Shown piece by piece: positions 42,901-50,554 of a DNA stretch of 64,000 nucleotides. The DNA comes from Candidatus Pedobacter colombiensis (GTDB lineage Bacteria > Bacteroidota > Bacteroidia > Sphingobacteriales > Sphingobacteriaceae), in NCBI GenBank assembly GCA_029202485.1, contig CP119313.1:3286001-3350000 (forward strand), written 5' to 3'. How positions within the stretch are numbered: the stretch's first letter is position 1; every line of letters begins with the position of its first letter. Made by a program: the position numbers and the translations under genes. Below the pieces are notes generated by a model, which saw only the letters and a list, made by a program, of their open reading frames with translations, did no database searches and had not been told where the DNA came from.

Positions 42901-45533
42901 GTCTGACCACCTATCTGTGTCTCATAAGTAAAGAAAGGTGAAGTGTTTTCAAGTGCATGTTCGAGCAAAGTATAGCCATAAGTATTCTTCCCGCTTTTAG
43001 GCCGTATGGCGTATTCCTGGTCTACTTTAGCATTGCTGCCCTTTATCGTTACCTTGAAGGTATCAAGTGAGCTAAGAAAACTAACAGTAGTTTCCAGGTC
43101 AAAGAGCTGTTTGCCAAATTTCTCATAGTAAGATACCGGTATCCACCGTTCGCCAAGGTTGAAGTCCAATAGCTCAAATGGAATTTTTTCAGGTTGTATT
43201 TTTTCTAGTGCATCTATGCTTCGTTGATATTGTGTGTTATTAGCTTCATCCTGAACCTTTGATAAACTACGTGCCAGTTTATCCACCACATTACCACTCA
43301 AAAAGGCATCGGCAGTTTCCCATTTGTCGGTAATGGGATTGAGATAAATATGTTCACCTAGTTCTGCAATACATTGCTGTTGGTTCTTTTCAATAATGCC
43401 CGCAATGAAATTTATGTCTACAAAGCCTTTCATGTTCAGGCAATGGGCAAGTGCCTCTATTGCCTTATCAGTCTTAAATGCTTCTTCTGCAAGATTTAGG
43501 TTAAGGGAGAAAATATCTGATTTTACGTATTGTTCCAGATCCCGGCGTTCCAGTGAAGAAAGTACATTTAATCCAAATGCAACATCGGCCATGATCAGCT
43601 TTTTGTTCTTTGGGCTATTGAACTGTCCGTACGCAGCTGTCAGCGTATCATATTGTTCATTCAACTCATTTCTGAGCGTAGCATTAGAAAGTTGTAACGG
43701 ATCACTCGCCTCCGCATGGAAGAGTTCCAGATAAAGATCCCTTACCTGCGTATAACCCTTGTAAAAATCAAGGTCATTTTGCGATACCAACGGATCAAAC
43801 AATGGATGCTGCTTTGCCCTGTCTTCATAAGTAATCAGCCCAACCATGCCATCCTGGGTAACGAGCGTATCCAGCCTGTAAAATGGTTTCATTTCGCTGT
43901 AAGGAGAAAGTCCATCTACCTTTAGGCCAAAGGCGCTTTCAAGGCTCAAATCACCTTCGAAGAAATAAGCATGGTCATACTCCTTAAGCTTTTCTCCCAG
44001 CGCTTTTTGGTGCTGACTTAATTGATATGCATCCATCCAAAAAGCAGGCGCTTCAATCTCCTGGAGGTTGGAGATCAGTTTATAGGCGAACCGGTTGCCC
44101 TTTGTAAGCTTTGCAGTAAGCAGTAAAATACTTTCATGACCCGGTGCTTCTTTGGTTTTAATGGTGCTAATGATCCTCACCGTTTGCTTTTGGATCAGCG
44201 CTGTATCTCTATCGGTGAGATAAGAATGGGCGCGGTTGATACTTTCAGCCGGCGCGACATCAAATAAGCCAAGTTGAACCGTAACATCTATAGGCCTGGT
44301 TTCGGGAAGCGGCAGTAGCGTTAGTTTTTGCTCCTTTGTGGTCTTTGTTGGTATCGGATCAAATGATATTTGTGCAAAGGCTTCCTTATTAAAATCATGT
44401 TGTAGCCTTAGGGATAATGCTCTGCTTAATGGGACAGCGATTTGATCCATGCCACCCTCCTGCCAGATAACCTCTGTAGCCTGGCCATATTGGTTGGTAC
44501 CCGCTTTTATAACATTACCTATAATGAAATCATGCTCCCGCAAAGCAATCATACTACTCACCGTATAGCTTCCGTATTCGTTTCTTTTTGCTGTTGTCTC
44601 CAGCAAAAAGTTTTCATAAGATTTGATTTCAGCCTTACTGCTGTTTTTTTGAAGCACAAGTAAGTGACAGGGCGCTTCTGTATTGCCGGTATCCTTCATT
44701 AAGTTATCGGGCAGTACGTGCAGGCTGACAAAATCAGCACGTTCTAACAGATACTTGACCGCCTCTTTGTTGGAAGCATTGTTCAGGAAGGCCGAAGTAG
44801 TAATATAGGCCAACATGCCGCCATCAGCAAGCTTTTCAAGTCCTTTGGCAAAAAAGTAATTATGGATCTTGCCTGATAATTCCTTCTGGGGGAAAGCCGG
44901 ATCATACACCGTAAAATTGCCGAATGGGATATTACTTACAATCAGGTCATATTGCCCGTGGTCATCATTAGTAGACTCCTCAAAGCCGCACACCTGGACA
45001 CTTGTAAGTTTTTTTTCACCGGCTGCAATTGCTTGTAATACTTTGCCTGTCAACAAATCTTTTTCAACGGCTGTTACCAGTTCCAGTGTTGGAAAAGCTT
45101 TGTAAGCTTCTGTAATAAATATACCTGCCCCTGCTGATGGTTCATAGATCCGTTTGGGATAAATACCATTTTCAGCAAGTGATTGATATAACGTTTGTGG
45201 GATTACTTCCGGCGTATAAAAAGAAGTCAATGCACTGTTTTTCATGGAGGCGATTACCTGGCCGTATTGTATGTCATCAAAATGCTCCTTTAATAACTGA
45301 TGCAATGAAATGACATCATCATAGAGCCTGAAATCTGCGGCTATAGCACCTTGTGCTGTCCACTCCTCTTTTGAACCATTGCCAAGCAGTACAGCCTTAA
45401 TTCCCCCAAATCCGGAATACAAACGGAGTTCAGCCAGTGCTGTATCGCTTAATACATCCCCTTGCTTGAAGACAAGGGCAATGCGGATCGCTGCTATGTT
45501 GTCCCTTAGTTTATGTAGTGTATTGTATGCCAT
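39963..45533 (-). CDS. Giant N6-DNA-methylase/SNF2-type helicase fusion protein
   Basis: 1856 residues. The N-terminal methylase-like module has SAM-binding EPSAGAGIF at 131-139 and the catalytic-type motif VSNIPFG near 205. After a long middle region comes a superfamily-2 helicase: HEVGLGKTLTMI (Walker A), FIDESHKFKN (DESH box), LSGTPISNS (motif III) and EQRNGRGARKG (motif VI). Such proteins occur in Bacteroidota and other mobile elements and are thought to guard or process incoming DNA. It is inserted between traE and traF. Exact role unknown. Confidence 0.9.
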   Translation of the reverse strand: MAYNTLHKLRDNIAAIRIALVFKQGDVLSDTALAELRLYSGFGGIKAVLLGNGSKEEWTAQGAIAADFRLYDDVISLHQLLKEHFDDIQYGQVIASMKNSALTSFYTPEVIPQTLYQSLAENGIYPKRIYEPSAGAGIFITEAYKAFPTLELVTAVEKDLLTGKVLQAIAAGEKKLTSVQVCGFEESTNDDHGQYDLIVSNIPFGNFTVYDPAFPQKELSGKIHNYFFAKGLEKLADGGMLAYITTSAFLNNASNKEAVKYLLERADFVSLHVLPDNLMKDTGNTEAPCHLLVLQKNSSKAEIKSYENFLLETTAKRNEYGSYTVSSMIALREHDFIIGNVIKAGTNQYGQATEVIWQEGGMDQIAVPLSRALSLRLQHDFNKEAFAQISFDPIPTKTTKEQKLTLLPLPETRPIDVTVQLGLFDVAPAESINRAHSYLTDRDTALIQKQTVRIISTIKTKEAPGHESILLLTAKLTKGNRFAYKLISNLQEIEAPAFWMDAYQLSQHQKALGEKLKEYDHAYFFEGDLSLESAFGLKVDGLSPYSEMKPFYRLDTLVTQDGMVGLITYEDRAKQHPLFDPLVSQNDLDFYKGYTQVRDLYLELFHAEASDPLQLSNATLRNELNEQYDTLTAAYGQFNSPKNKKLIMADVAFGLNVLSSLERRDLEQYVKSDIFSLNLNLAEEAFKTDKAIEALAHCLNMKGFVDINFIAGIIEKNQQQCIAELGEHIYLNPITDKWETADAFLSGNVVDKLARSLSKVQDEANNTQYQRSIDALEKIQPEKIPFELLDFNLGERWIPVSYYEKFGKQLFDLETTVSFLSSLDTFKVTIKGSNAKVDQEYAIRPKSGKNTYGYTLLEHALENTSPFFTYETQIGGQTVRIPDNDATQLAHQKIENIRGAFLIWLTELPSAERKALELLYNDTFNCYRLREYDGSHLSFPGLNKAALGIEDLYSSQKNAAWRIIENRGGLIDHEVGLGKTLTMIIAAQEMKRLDIVRKPMILALKSNASEIRDTYKLAYPKARILAPDDSDYEPAKRLRLFHEIKSNNWDCVILTHDQFIKIPQAPEVQQAILQAELDCVDQDLETLRSLGDDISKSMLKGLEIRKNNLTGKLKGIEARIEKSKDEGIDFREMGIDHLFIDESHKFKNLTFTTRHGRVSGLGNTEGSQKSLNMLFAIRTLQQKFDADLCATFLSGTPISNSLTELYLIFKYLRPKEMKRQGIENFDGWAAVYARKTTDFEFSVTNEIIAKERFRHFIKVPELAMFYNEITDYKTAQHIHLDKPELDEELVSIKPTGDQQEYIKCLMAFAKTGNAHFIGRPALSASEDKARMLIATNYAKKMSADMRLIDPVLYEDHPNHKVNVCARKVAEWYEKSHEQKGTQIIFSDIGTPKAGVFNLYDALKEKLVKDFNIPAHEITFIHDNDWVGVKRAKLFNKMNSGQIRILLGSTEKAGTGLNVQQRMVAMHHIDIPWKPSELEQRNGRGARKGNWVAKAHFNNKIKSYIYAVEQSLDNYKFNLLKNKQLFISQMKNNELHIRTIDEGSIDEKSGMNFSEYIAILSGDTSLLEKSKVEKKLAVLENLKKAHFREISNGRFSLEKMILSCERKEAILGKLREDNSHYQRVLKHEKDGIKSNPLQLSGCKHADTEVLGKYLIDLHQTAYQSTDNRHIGSLYGYELFLVPKSETNRDNIAIACNSFFARRSEDGIHYTYNGGYPNTDNPKLAARYFLSAIDMVGQLEQRHQKELIELKKEIPLMEKILEKPFQQEEDLLKLKSTLSLLEKEINSKIQERQLAERQPKDSVEQDQVDGVVTKVENLLLVSHIDAHQQTHSNIRPLYQNKETEERAMNPVRSRKLRM

Positions 45534-45571
45534 TGTCCCGTCTTTTCCTGCTGCACTGTTTCTGTAATGGA

Positions 45572-46006
45572 TTAATTAAGGTATTCGTGAATCTTTGCGA
45601 TCACTGCGTATTTCAAGAAGCGGTCATCTTCATTGTCTTCGCTAAAGGAGAAGGTCTCAAAGATGTCTTTGCATGCTTCAATAAGGTTGATGCATTCGTA
45701 AGTCAGTACACCAGCTGTACTGAACGCCTGATAGGAATCCAAGAAATCTGATTCCAATAGCTCTTTGATGTAGTTAAACTTTGAAGGACGTAGCGATGCA
45801 GTCATTTCCTTCAATGCAAGTTCCTCGATGATGTAAGAAGGTTTTCCTTCTTCTAACAGGTGTAGTACCAGTGGCATAACGGCACTAACCTTATCTTCGA
45901 GGTATGCACTGACCGATAAGCCTGCCTGTAATTCGTTCAGCACCTCCGGGTTGTTGACCGTGATATAGGCCTGTAGTTTTTCTTTTAATACTGTCTGCAT
46001 GACCAT
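45572..46006 (-). CDS. Uncharacterised 144-aa protein of the tra operon
   Basis: 144 residues, helical and acidic, soluble, without signal peptide (AYITVNNPEVLNELQAGLSV; KFNYIKELLESDFLDSY). No family recognised. It lies 6 bases after traE and 38 before the giant methylase-helicase, so it may work with that protein. A role as small partner of the helicase is inference from adjacency only. Confidence 0.65.
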   Translation of the reverse strand: MVMQTVLKEKLQAYITVNNPEVLNELQAGLSVSAYLEDKVSAVMPLVLHLLEEGKPSYIIEELALKEMTASLRPSKFNYIKELLESDFLDSYQAFSTAGVLTYECINLIEACKDIFETFSFSEDNEDDRFLKYAVIAKIHEYLN

Positions 46007-46012
46007 TTCTGT

Positions 46013-46306
46013 TTAAACATTAAAGAATGCCTTGATAATCGTGGCTACCAACACTAAAAAAATACAGCTGCCAAACCAGGCGCTTGCTACTTTACTAGTA
46101 TCGGGATCACCGGAGTTCCATTTCTGGTAGACCTTGATGGCACCAATGAGTCCCACTAGCGCACCAACAGCATACATCAGGTTTACCCCGTTTGCAAAAT
46201 AGCCCCGTACCTGTGTATTGGCAGATTGTATCCCGGCATTGCCATCTTGTGCTAGTGTCGTTGCAGCTATCATGGTCAGCACCACGGCTACCAGCGTATT
46301 CTTCAT
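46013..46306 (-). CDS. traE: TraE, conjugative transposon protein (DUF4134), ICE B copy
   Basis: About 97 residues from the Met at 46306 (MKNTLVAVVLTM), which gives a clean signal peptide ending TLAQ; the 46351 extension has no hydrophobic start. The mature part has GNAGIQSANTQVRGYFANG and KWNSGDPDTSKVASAWFG, as in the ICE A copy. A strong terminator-like hairpin lies 79 bases upstream (46385-46442). Confidence 0.92.
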   Translation of the reverse strand: MKNTLVAVVLTMIAATTLAQDGNAGIQSANTQVRGYFANGVNLMYAVGALVGLIGAIKVYQKWNSGDPDTSKVASAWFGSCIFLVLVATIIKAFFNV

Positions 46307-46384
46307 TTTTATATGGGAGCATTTATTCATCCCTCTCTTCACTTTTTCCATCTCACGTTGATTTATACTTCCCTTTTAAAAAAA

Positions 46385-46442
46385 AATACCGGAAGGCGGA
46401 ATCTTCATCACATTCCAAACCCAACTTTCCGCCCCCGGTATT
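46385..46442 (-). terminator. Intrinsic terminator-like hairpin inside the ICE B tra operon
   Basis: On the minus strand the stem AATACCGG plus GGCGGAA (+ strand 46435-46442 and 46427-46433) pairs with TTCCGCC plus CCGGTATT (46385-46401 complement), followed by nine T residues. It lies between the lipoprotein gene and traE. A 29-codon hydrophobic frame (start 46553) lies just before it and may be a leader; low confidence. Confidence 0.7.
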
Positions 46443-46593
46443 CCTATTGCTGTCGGCTTTCCTCTATCCGTCCTCTCGTCCTGTCCACCTGGCTACGGCA
46501 GCAATTACTAAGCGGGGCAAGCCTGCTGCTACAAACCCAAACCATATCACCATCTCCCAATGGCAGGCCGCCCCGCAGTATCTTTATTTCTTG

Positions 46594-47709
46594 TTACTGC
46601 CTGATAAACCGTTCTACGATCCGGTCACGATAATTGACCTTAAAGTGGAAATTGAAATGATCCAGCAGGATATCGTTAGCCAGACCGCTGGCCACCCATT
46701 TCATCGTTTTCTCAAAATTGTTTTCTGAGTATCTTATAAAGCCCGGCCACGCTGGAAATGTGTTTGCACTGAAAGGGATGAGCGGGAAGCCCGGAATGAA
46801 TAGGTGGCCTTTGCAACAGGCTTCCATAATCATATAATCGGCGTAGGTAATGCTCAGCCAGCCTGCAAAACGGGTATGCTTCAGCATTTTTACCCTGACA
46901 CCTGTACTGGCATAGAAGATATAACCCACCCGCCATCTGTGGTATTGCAGTTTTACCTGCCGGCCATTATGTTCCGGAAAATCCATGCCATTGTCGCCGC
47001 CATAAATATCGCCGCCGACCTGTCCCCACCAGTTGGGCATGAATTTGGAGGGGTAGCTACAGATAGGAATTTTTGAAGATCCCCCCTGCACATCCTCTCC
47101 AACCTCGCTCCAGCGCGGTATCGGAATAATAGAAAAGGAGCTCAGATGCATCTTGCTTCCGCTGATCCTTTCCGGGGCTATCCCTTTGATCAGCTCTGTG
47201 GCATACCTTGCAGGTACGGCAAAGGCTTCGCCATTTTTCTGCCCAGGCTTGAAACTGTATACCGTATCGGCAATCTGTATGTATCCATCCTTGCTAAGCA
47301 CCGTTGCAAACCAGCTATCGGGACAATCCAATATTTTGTTGGTACTGATCAGCGAATCCACTGTGGGTGCAGTCCGCTTTTCCGAACTGTCCGCATCCGT
47401 CTGTTCATAAAACTTGCGCAGTGATACGAAATCCTTTTTGGTAAAAGTGCTTTCCCATTTGGCTAACGCCTCAGGGCTTTGGTACTGTTCATGCAGGATC
47501 TTCATCGTGTTATTAAACTGCTCCTGTGATTTAAACTCCAGCCAGCTATTGCTGACCTGTGGACTGGAAACGGTTATGTCCAGTGGCCTGCTATTCATTT
47601 CTTTGTCTGTGGTCATTTGTTCCATGCCCTCAGTTCGTTTACAGGCGTATAAAAGCCCGATTGCCGTTAGTGCCAGAATTGACACGCCTACATAAAATTT
47701 TCTCTTCAT
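46594..47709 (-). CDS. Uncharacterised lipoprotein of the ICE B tra region
   Basis: 371 residues from the Met at 47709 (MKRKFYVGVS), which gives a lipoprotein signal ending LLYACKR; the longer frame to 47802 adds a non-signal leader. The N-terminal third is helical; the C-terminal part is Trp/Gly-rich, with MPNWWGQVGGDIYGGDNGM and a stretch on size and site (HRWRVGYIFYASTGVRVKM). No family recognised. Its position between the membrane protein gene and traE has no equivalent in ICE A. Surface exclusion or cargo are possible but unsupported. Confidence 0.7.
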   Translation of the reverse strand: MKRKFYVGVSILALTAIGLLYACKRTEGMEQMTTDKEMNSRPLDITVSSPQVSNSWLEFKSQEQFNNTMKILHEQYQSPEALAKWESTFTKKDFVSLRKFYEQTDADSSEKRTAPTVDSLISTNKILDCPDSWFATVLSKDGYIQIADTVYSFKPGQKNGEAFAVPARYATELIKGIAPERISGSKMHLSSFSIIPIPRWSEVGEDVQGGSSKIPICSYPSKFMPNWWGQVGGDIYGGDNGMDFPEHNGRQVKLQYHRWRVGYIFYASTGVRVKMLKHTRFAGWLSITYADYMIMEACCKGHLFIPGFPLIPFSANTFPAWPGFIRYSENNFEKTMKWVASGLANDILLDHFNFHFKVNYRDRIVERFIRQ

Positions 47710-47786
47710 GGTTATTGGTAAAAATTTATTGAATTGGGTACTCTTTTTTTTGCAGGTTCGTATCATCTCCTGCCTGAGGTCGGGCC

Positions 47787-48200
47787 CTACAGCTTTTCCC
47801 ATGCTGCTTCCAGCTCTTGCTCGCTGAAAACCACCCCGCAGATACTTTCTCCGTGTTGGATGATGTAATTATTTAAGGCCATCCTGAAGGCAGGCTGATG
47901 TAACCCATCATAGTTTGCCAGTCTTTCGCTGAGCTGCCCAAGCAGTTCAGCCTTGCTGGCGGTTTTGCCTGCCTTCTCCAGGATGTCATGCCTTATGTCT
48001 TTTACTACGTTTTCCAATTGGTCGAAAGAAGAAAAATGCTCCGCCCCTTCCGAATCATTGTCATCATCCTTTTGGTTATGCCGTTTTAAAAAGTTCCTGA
48101 TTTCTGTGCGGTAGAAAATAGACCCGATCATGATATAATAGATCAGGACTGAAAGGAGGATTACGGTTAGGTAAGTTTTCCAGGTAATGGCTTCTAACAT
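47787..48200 (-). CDS. Small single-pass membrane protein of the tra operon, ICE B copy
   Basis: 137 residues beginning MLEAITWKTYLTV, one membrane helix (about 10-28), FYRTEIRNFLKRH, an acidic linker and a helical end. It matches the gene at 2274-2792 in layout and local sequence and opens the ICE B tra operon. Two palindromes and a terminator lie directly upstream. Confidence 0.8.
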   Translation of the reverse strand: MLEAITWKTYLTVILLSVLIYYIMIGSIFYRTEIRNFLKRHNQKDDDNDSEGAEHFSSFDQLENVVKDIRHDILEKAGKTASKAELLGQLSERLANYDGLHQPAFRMALNNYIIQHGESICGVVFSEQELEAAWEKL

Positions 48201-48298
48201 TGCTTGCTGTTTTTAAGGTTTAAACTCCGGGAGCGTTTATCCTCCCCTGATTACAGAAGCAAAAGTGCAGTGCCGCAAAAGCCTTTTTTCACAAGTTC

Positions 48299-48477
48299 AC
48301 CCAAGCTTGGGTAAATATATTTTCTGTTAAATTTTCCGGAGTTGGGGGCGTAAAAAAACCACATAAGGACAAAGCTCATGTGGTTTTAATACTGTTGGGA
48401 GCATTTAAAGGGTATAATTGACACCTGTTATAAGGAAATCCTTTTAATATTTATCCCAATTTTACCCAAGCTTGGGT
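48299..48477. promoter_or_regulatory. Duplicated 14-bp palindrome (operator candidate) in the ICE B tra promoter region
   Basis: ACCCAAGCTTGGGT occurs twice, at 48299-48312 and 48464-48477, each a perfect palindrome, 165 bases apart between rteC and the tra operon. A dimeric regulator such as RteC could bind here; that is inference. The segment between holds the hairpin at 48355-48387. Confidence 0.6.
48355..48387. terminator. Terminator hairpin between rteC and the tra operon
   Basis: AAAACCACAT (48355-48364) pairs perfectly with ATGTGGTTTT (48378-48387) over a 13-base loop, with an A-run before and a T-run at the end. It would end leftward rteC transcripts before the tra operon. Confidence 0.75.
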
Positions 48478-48508
48478 TTTTTAGATGTTGCTATTATTTT
48501 GATCCTTT

Positions 48509-49348
48509 TTACTTATCAACGCTCTCTTCCATATAAATAAGCAGGAAGTCCTTTAGCCCATCAAGGTAAGGGGTCGATTTTTTCTTCCGGAGCAGCAGGT
48601 CAAGGTAGGTTCGGTAGAAATTACCCAATTGCACATTAAATGTAAATTCCAGGCCCGTAACAATCTGCTTGATACTGGCTTTGCCAAAGTTGACAGAACC
48701 TTTTGCATAGATAGCATAAGCCAGTTCGATCAGCGCAGCCTTAGAATCAGACCATACCAGCCCCAGCTCCTTAGCCTCTGTGCTATTAGGCAGGTTTGAA
48801 TTGGCTGTATTGAATTCGGAATTAAGCAGGTAGTCCCTTAACTGTTCATAGGCTAAAAGTTTTGCAAGTGTCGTAGAATAAGGCGTAGAGAAATCCAGGT
48901 CAAGGTCTATGGTGGATATGGGTTGCAGGGGCAGCCGCTCACTTTGCCTTAGGAAAAAATCATCGTCATACCTGTTGGAACCGGTTTGATGGTAATTGTA
49001 GAGGTATCGGTTCTTATCAAAATAGGATTGAATGCGTTTCATAACTTCAGAAAGGTAACCTTTGGTGGCCTTTTCATTGCCAAAAGGCTTGGAAGCTTCA
49101 TAGTAGAACAGCTCCTGATAGTAGATCAGCTCCTTTTGGAACAAAGGTTTGATTTCCTTGAAGAATTTAATCTCCTGCTCCTTTCCTTTAAAGCTTTGAG
49201 GGGTTATGGTATCCTTTAATTCCTTAACGGTAGCATCTGCAAGGTAAAAGGATCTTTCTGCCATTTGCAATGGATTTTCTGATTCTATTGCGATTACTTG
49301 CAGCTCGTTGTGCATCCGCGACAATAGGTCTTTACTTAACTTCTCCAT
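48509..49348 (-). CDS. rteC: RteC-family regulator, ICE B copy
   Basis: 279 residues with the RteC C-terminal pattern: DSKAALIELAYAIYAKGSVN, then GKASIKQIVTGLEFTFNVQL, then FYRTYLDLLLRKKKSTPY. It is related to, but only distantly similar to, the ICE A copy at 2916-3791. It is upstream of the ICE B tra operon and separated from it by palindromes and a terminator, so it probably acts in trans on that promoter. Confidence 0.87.
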   Translation of the reverse strand: MEKLSKDLLSRMHNELQVIAIESENPLQMAERSFYLADATVKELKDTITPQSFKGKEQEIKFFKEIKPLFQKELIYYQELFYYEASKPFGNEKATKGYLSEVMKRIQSYFDKNRYLYNYHQTGSNRYDDDFFLRQSERLPLQPISTIDLDLDFSTPYSTTLAKLLAYEQLRDYLLNSEFNTANSNLPNSTEAKELGLVWSDSKAALIELAYAIYAKGSVNFGKASIKQIVTGLEFTFNVQLGNFYRTYLDLLLRKKKSTPYLDGLKDFLLIYMEESVDK

Positions 49349-49941
49349 AGTTTGATGTTTATTGGTTTCCAGGTGTCAATTCAAAAGGATTGCTTTTGGC
49401 TGGCTTAAGTGAGCAAACCAAAAGATAAACGGGCAAAACAAATGGTGATTTATTTATAAGCAAGATATGTAAAATGCGTCTACCTGATCCTAAACCGGGT
49501 TGAGCCTTAATACAAGTTTTTGTTTTTGTTAGGAGTTCTTTGTGTTTTTGAGCAGTGAACATGCCCTTGAAAAGAGTGGGAGTTGAAATGGAGGACGTGT
49601 CCGGCGCCCAGAATGTTCCAGGCAGTTTCTTAATTGTAATCATGTGAAGGCTTTGTTTAAGGATGATAAATGTTTACTGATTTTACAGTGCTTGCAAATT
49701 TATCTTCCGACAAAGCATTCCAGATAGCTGTAGGTGTTTTAATTGCTGAGTCCACGGTTTTGACCGATGAATCCTCCAAAAAGAAAATTGAATGCCCGAA
49801 GAAGCCTTCCCGTTTCCAGGCATTTTCTTTAACCAATAGCCCCTTTGGGGAATGAGGCTATCCATAGTAATTGGTAGTCCCGAATTTATACGGAAATGGA
49901 GATACGGTTATGGCAGGTTCTGGTTCATTGTTATATCAATG
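49349..49941. other. Intergenic region upstream of ICE B rteC, with a possible gene remnant
   Basis: About 590 bases. A 66-codon leftward open frame without ATG (49657-49857) reads plausibly as protein (GFFGHSIFFLEDSSVKTV, TPTAIWNALSEDKFAS) and may be the C-terminal remnant of a lost gene. A 94-codon frame at 49359-49643 is judged spurious. No hairpin of note. This may be near the edge of the ICE B material. Confidence 0.4.
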
Positions 49942-50442
49942 CTATGTCAACTTGTAAATAAATTCTTCTATTTCCAACTGTCGTGCATTTGCAAAACCTT
50001 TGTCTCTACCAATTTTTATAAAGCCACATTTTTCTAAAACTTTTTGCGAACCTACATTGTCAAACGCAACCCGTCCCAAAATAGGTCTTATGTTTTCCAG
50101 GGTCAGAAAGTTTTTAAGCGCTGTAGATGCAATTCCTTTACCCCAATGCTTTTTGTCAATCCAATATGTAATTTCATTATCTCCTTCCATTAAAAATCTG
50201 GATACACTTCCAACAATTGTATTGTTCATTTTTATTGTCTTCATATTTATGGTTGGGTCAGCTAAAATTTTAGCATACTTTTCAATATAGGCAGCTTTAT
50301 CGTTTGGGTCTTTAGCTGTAAAAGCAGCTAAATAATTTGCTTCTTTATCAAGCTGAAATTGAAACAGTGTATCTAAATCATATTTTTCAGTTTCAGTCAA
50401 AGTGATATTGTACTGTAATGGTGTATTTCCGTCTTGTTCCAT
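49942..50442 (-). CDS. GNAT-family N-acetyltransferase
   Basis: 166 residues of the RimJ/RimL-like GNAT fold. Acetyl-CoA-binding loop HWGKGIASTALKNFL is near residue 100; VAFDNVGSQKVLEKCGFIKIG near 130 is the usual GNAT end. Substrate unknown. Monocistronic, with free space either side. Confidence 0.88.
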   Translation of the reverse strand: MEQDGNTPLQYNITLTETEKYDLDTLFQFQLDKEANYLAAFTAKDPNDKAAYIEKYAKILADPTINMKTIKMNNTIVGSVSRFLMEGDNEITYWIDKKHWGKGIASTALKNFLTLENIRPILGRVAFDNVGSQKVLEKCGFIKIGRDKGFANARQLEIEEFIYKLT

Positions 50443-50554
50443 ATTTTAGGATTTATTAGCATTAGGTTTTTAAATGTGGGTTCCATCATAAAGTTCTCAA
50501 ATTAATGGATGCTTACACAAATAAAATACGCGTTCTAAATATTTAGATACTGAC

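Noticed and set aside
46376..46553. Small hydrophobic frame starting at 46553 read as a 57-aa protein through the terminator
   Set aside because: Careful recount shows a TAG after 29 codons; only a possible leader peptide remains.
49359..49643. 94-codon leftward frame upstream of ICE B rteC
   Set aside because: Composition is not protein-like (Thr/Pro/Lys-rich without a domain pattern), no family or start signal; probably untranslated leader of rteC.
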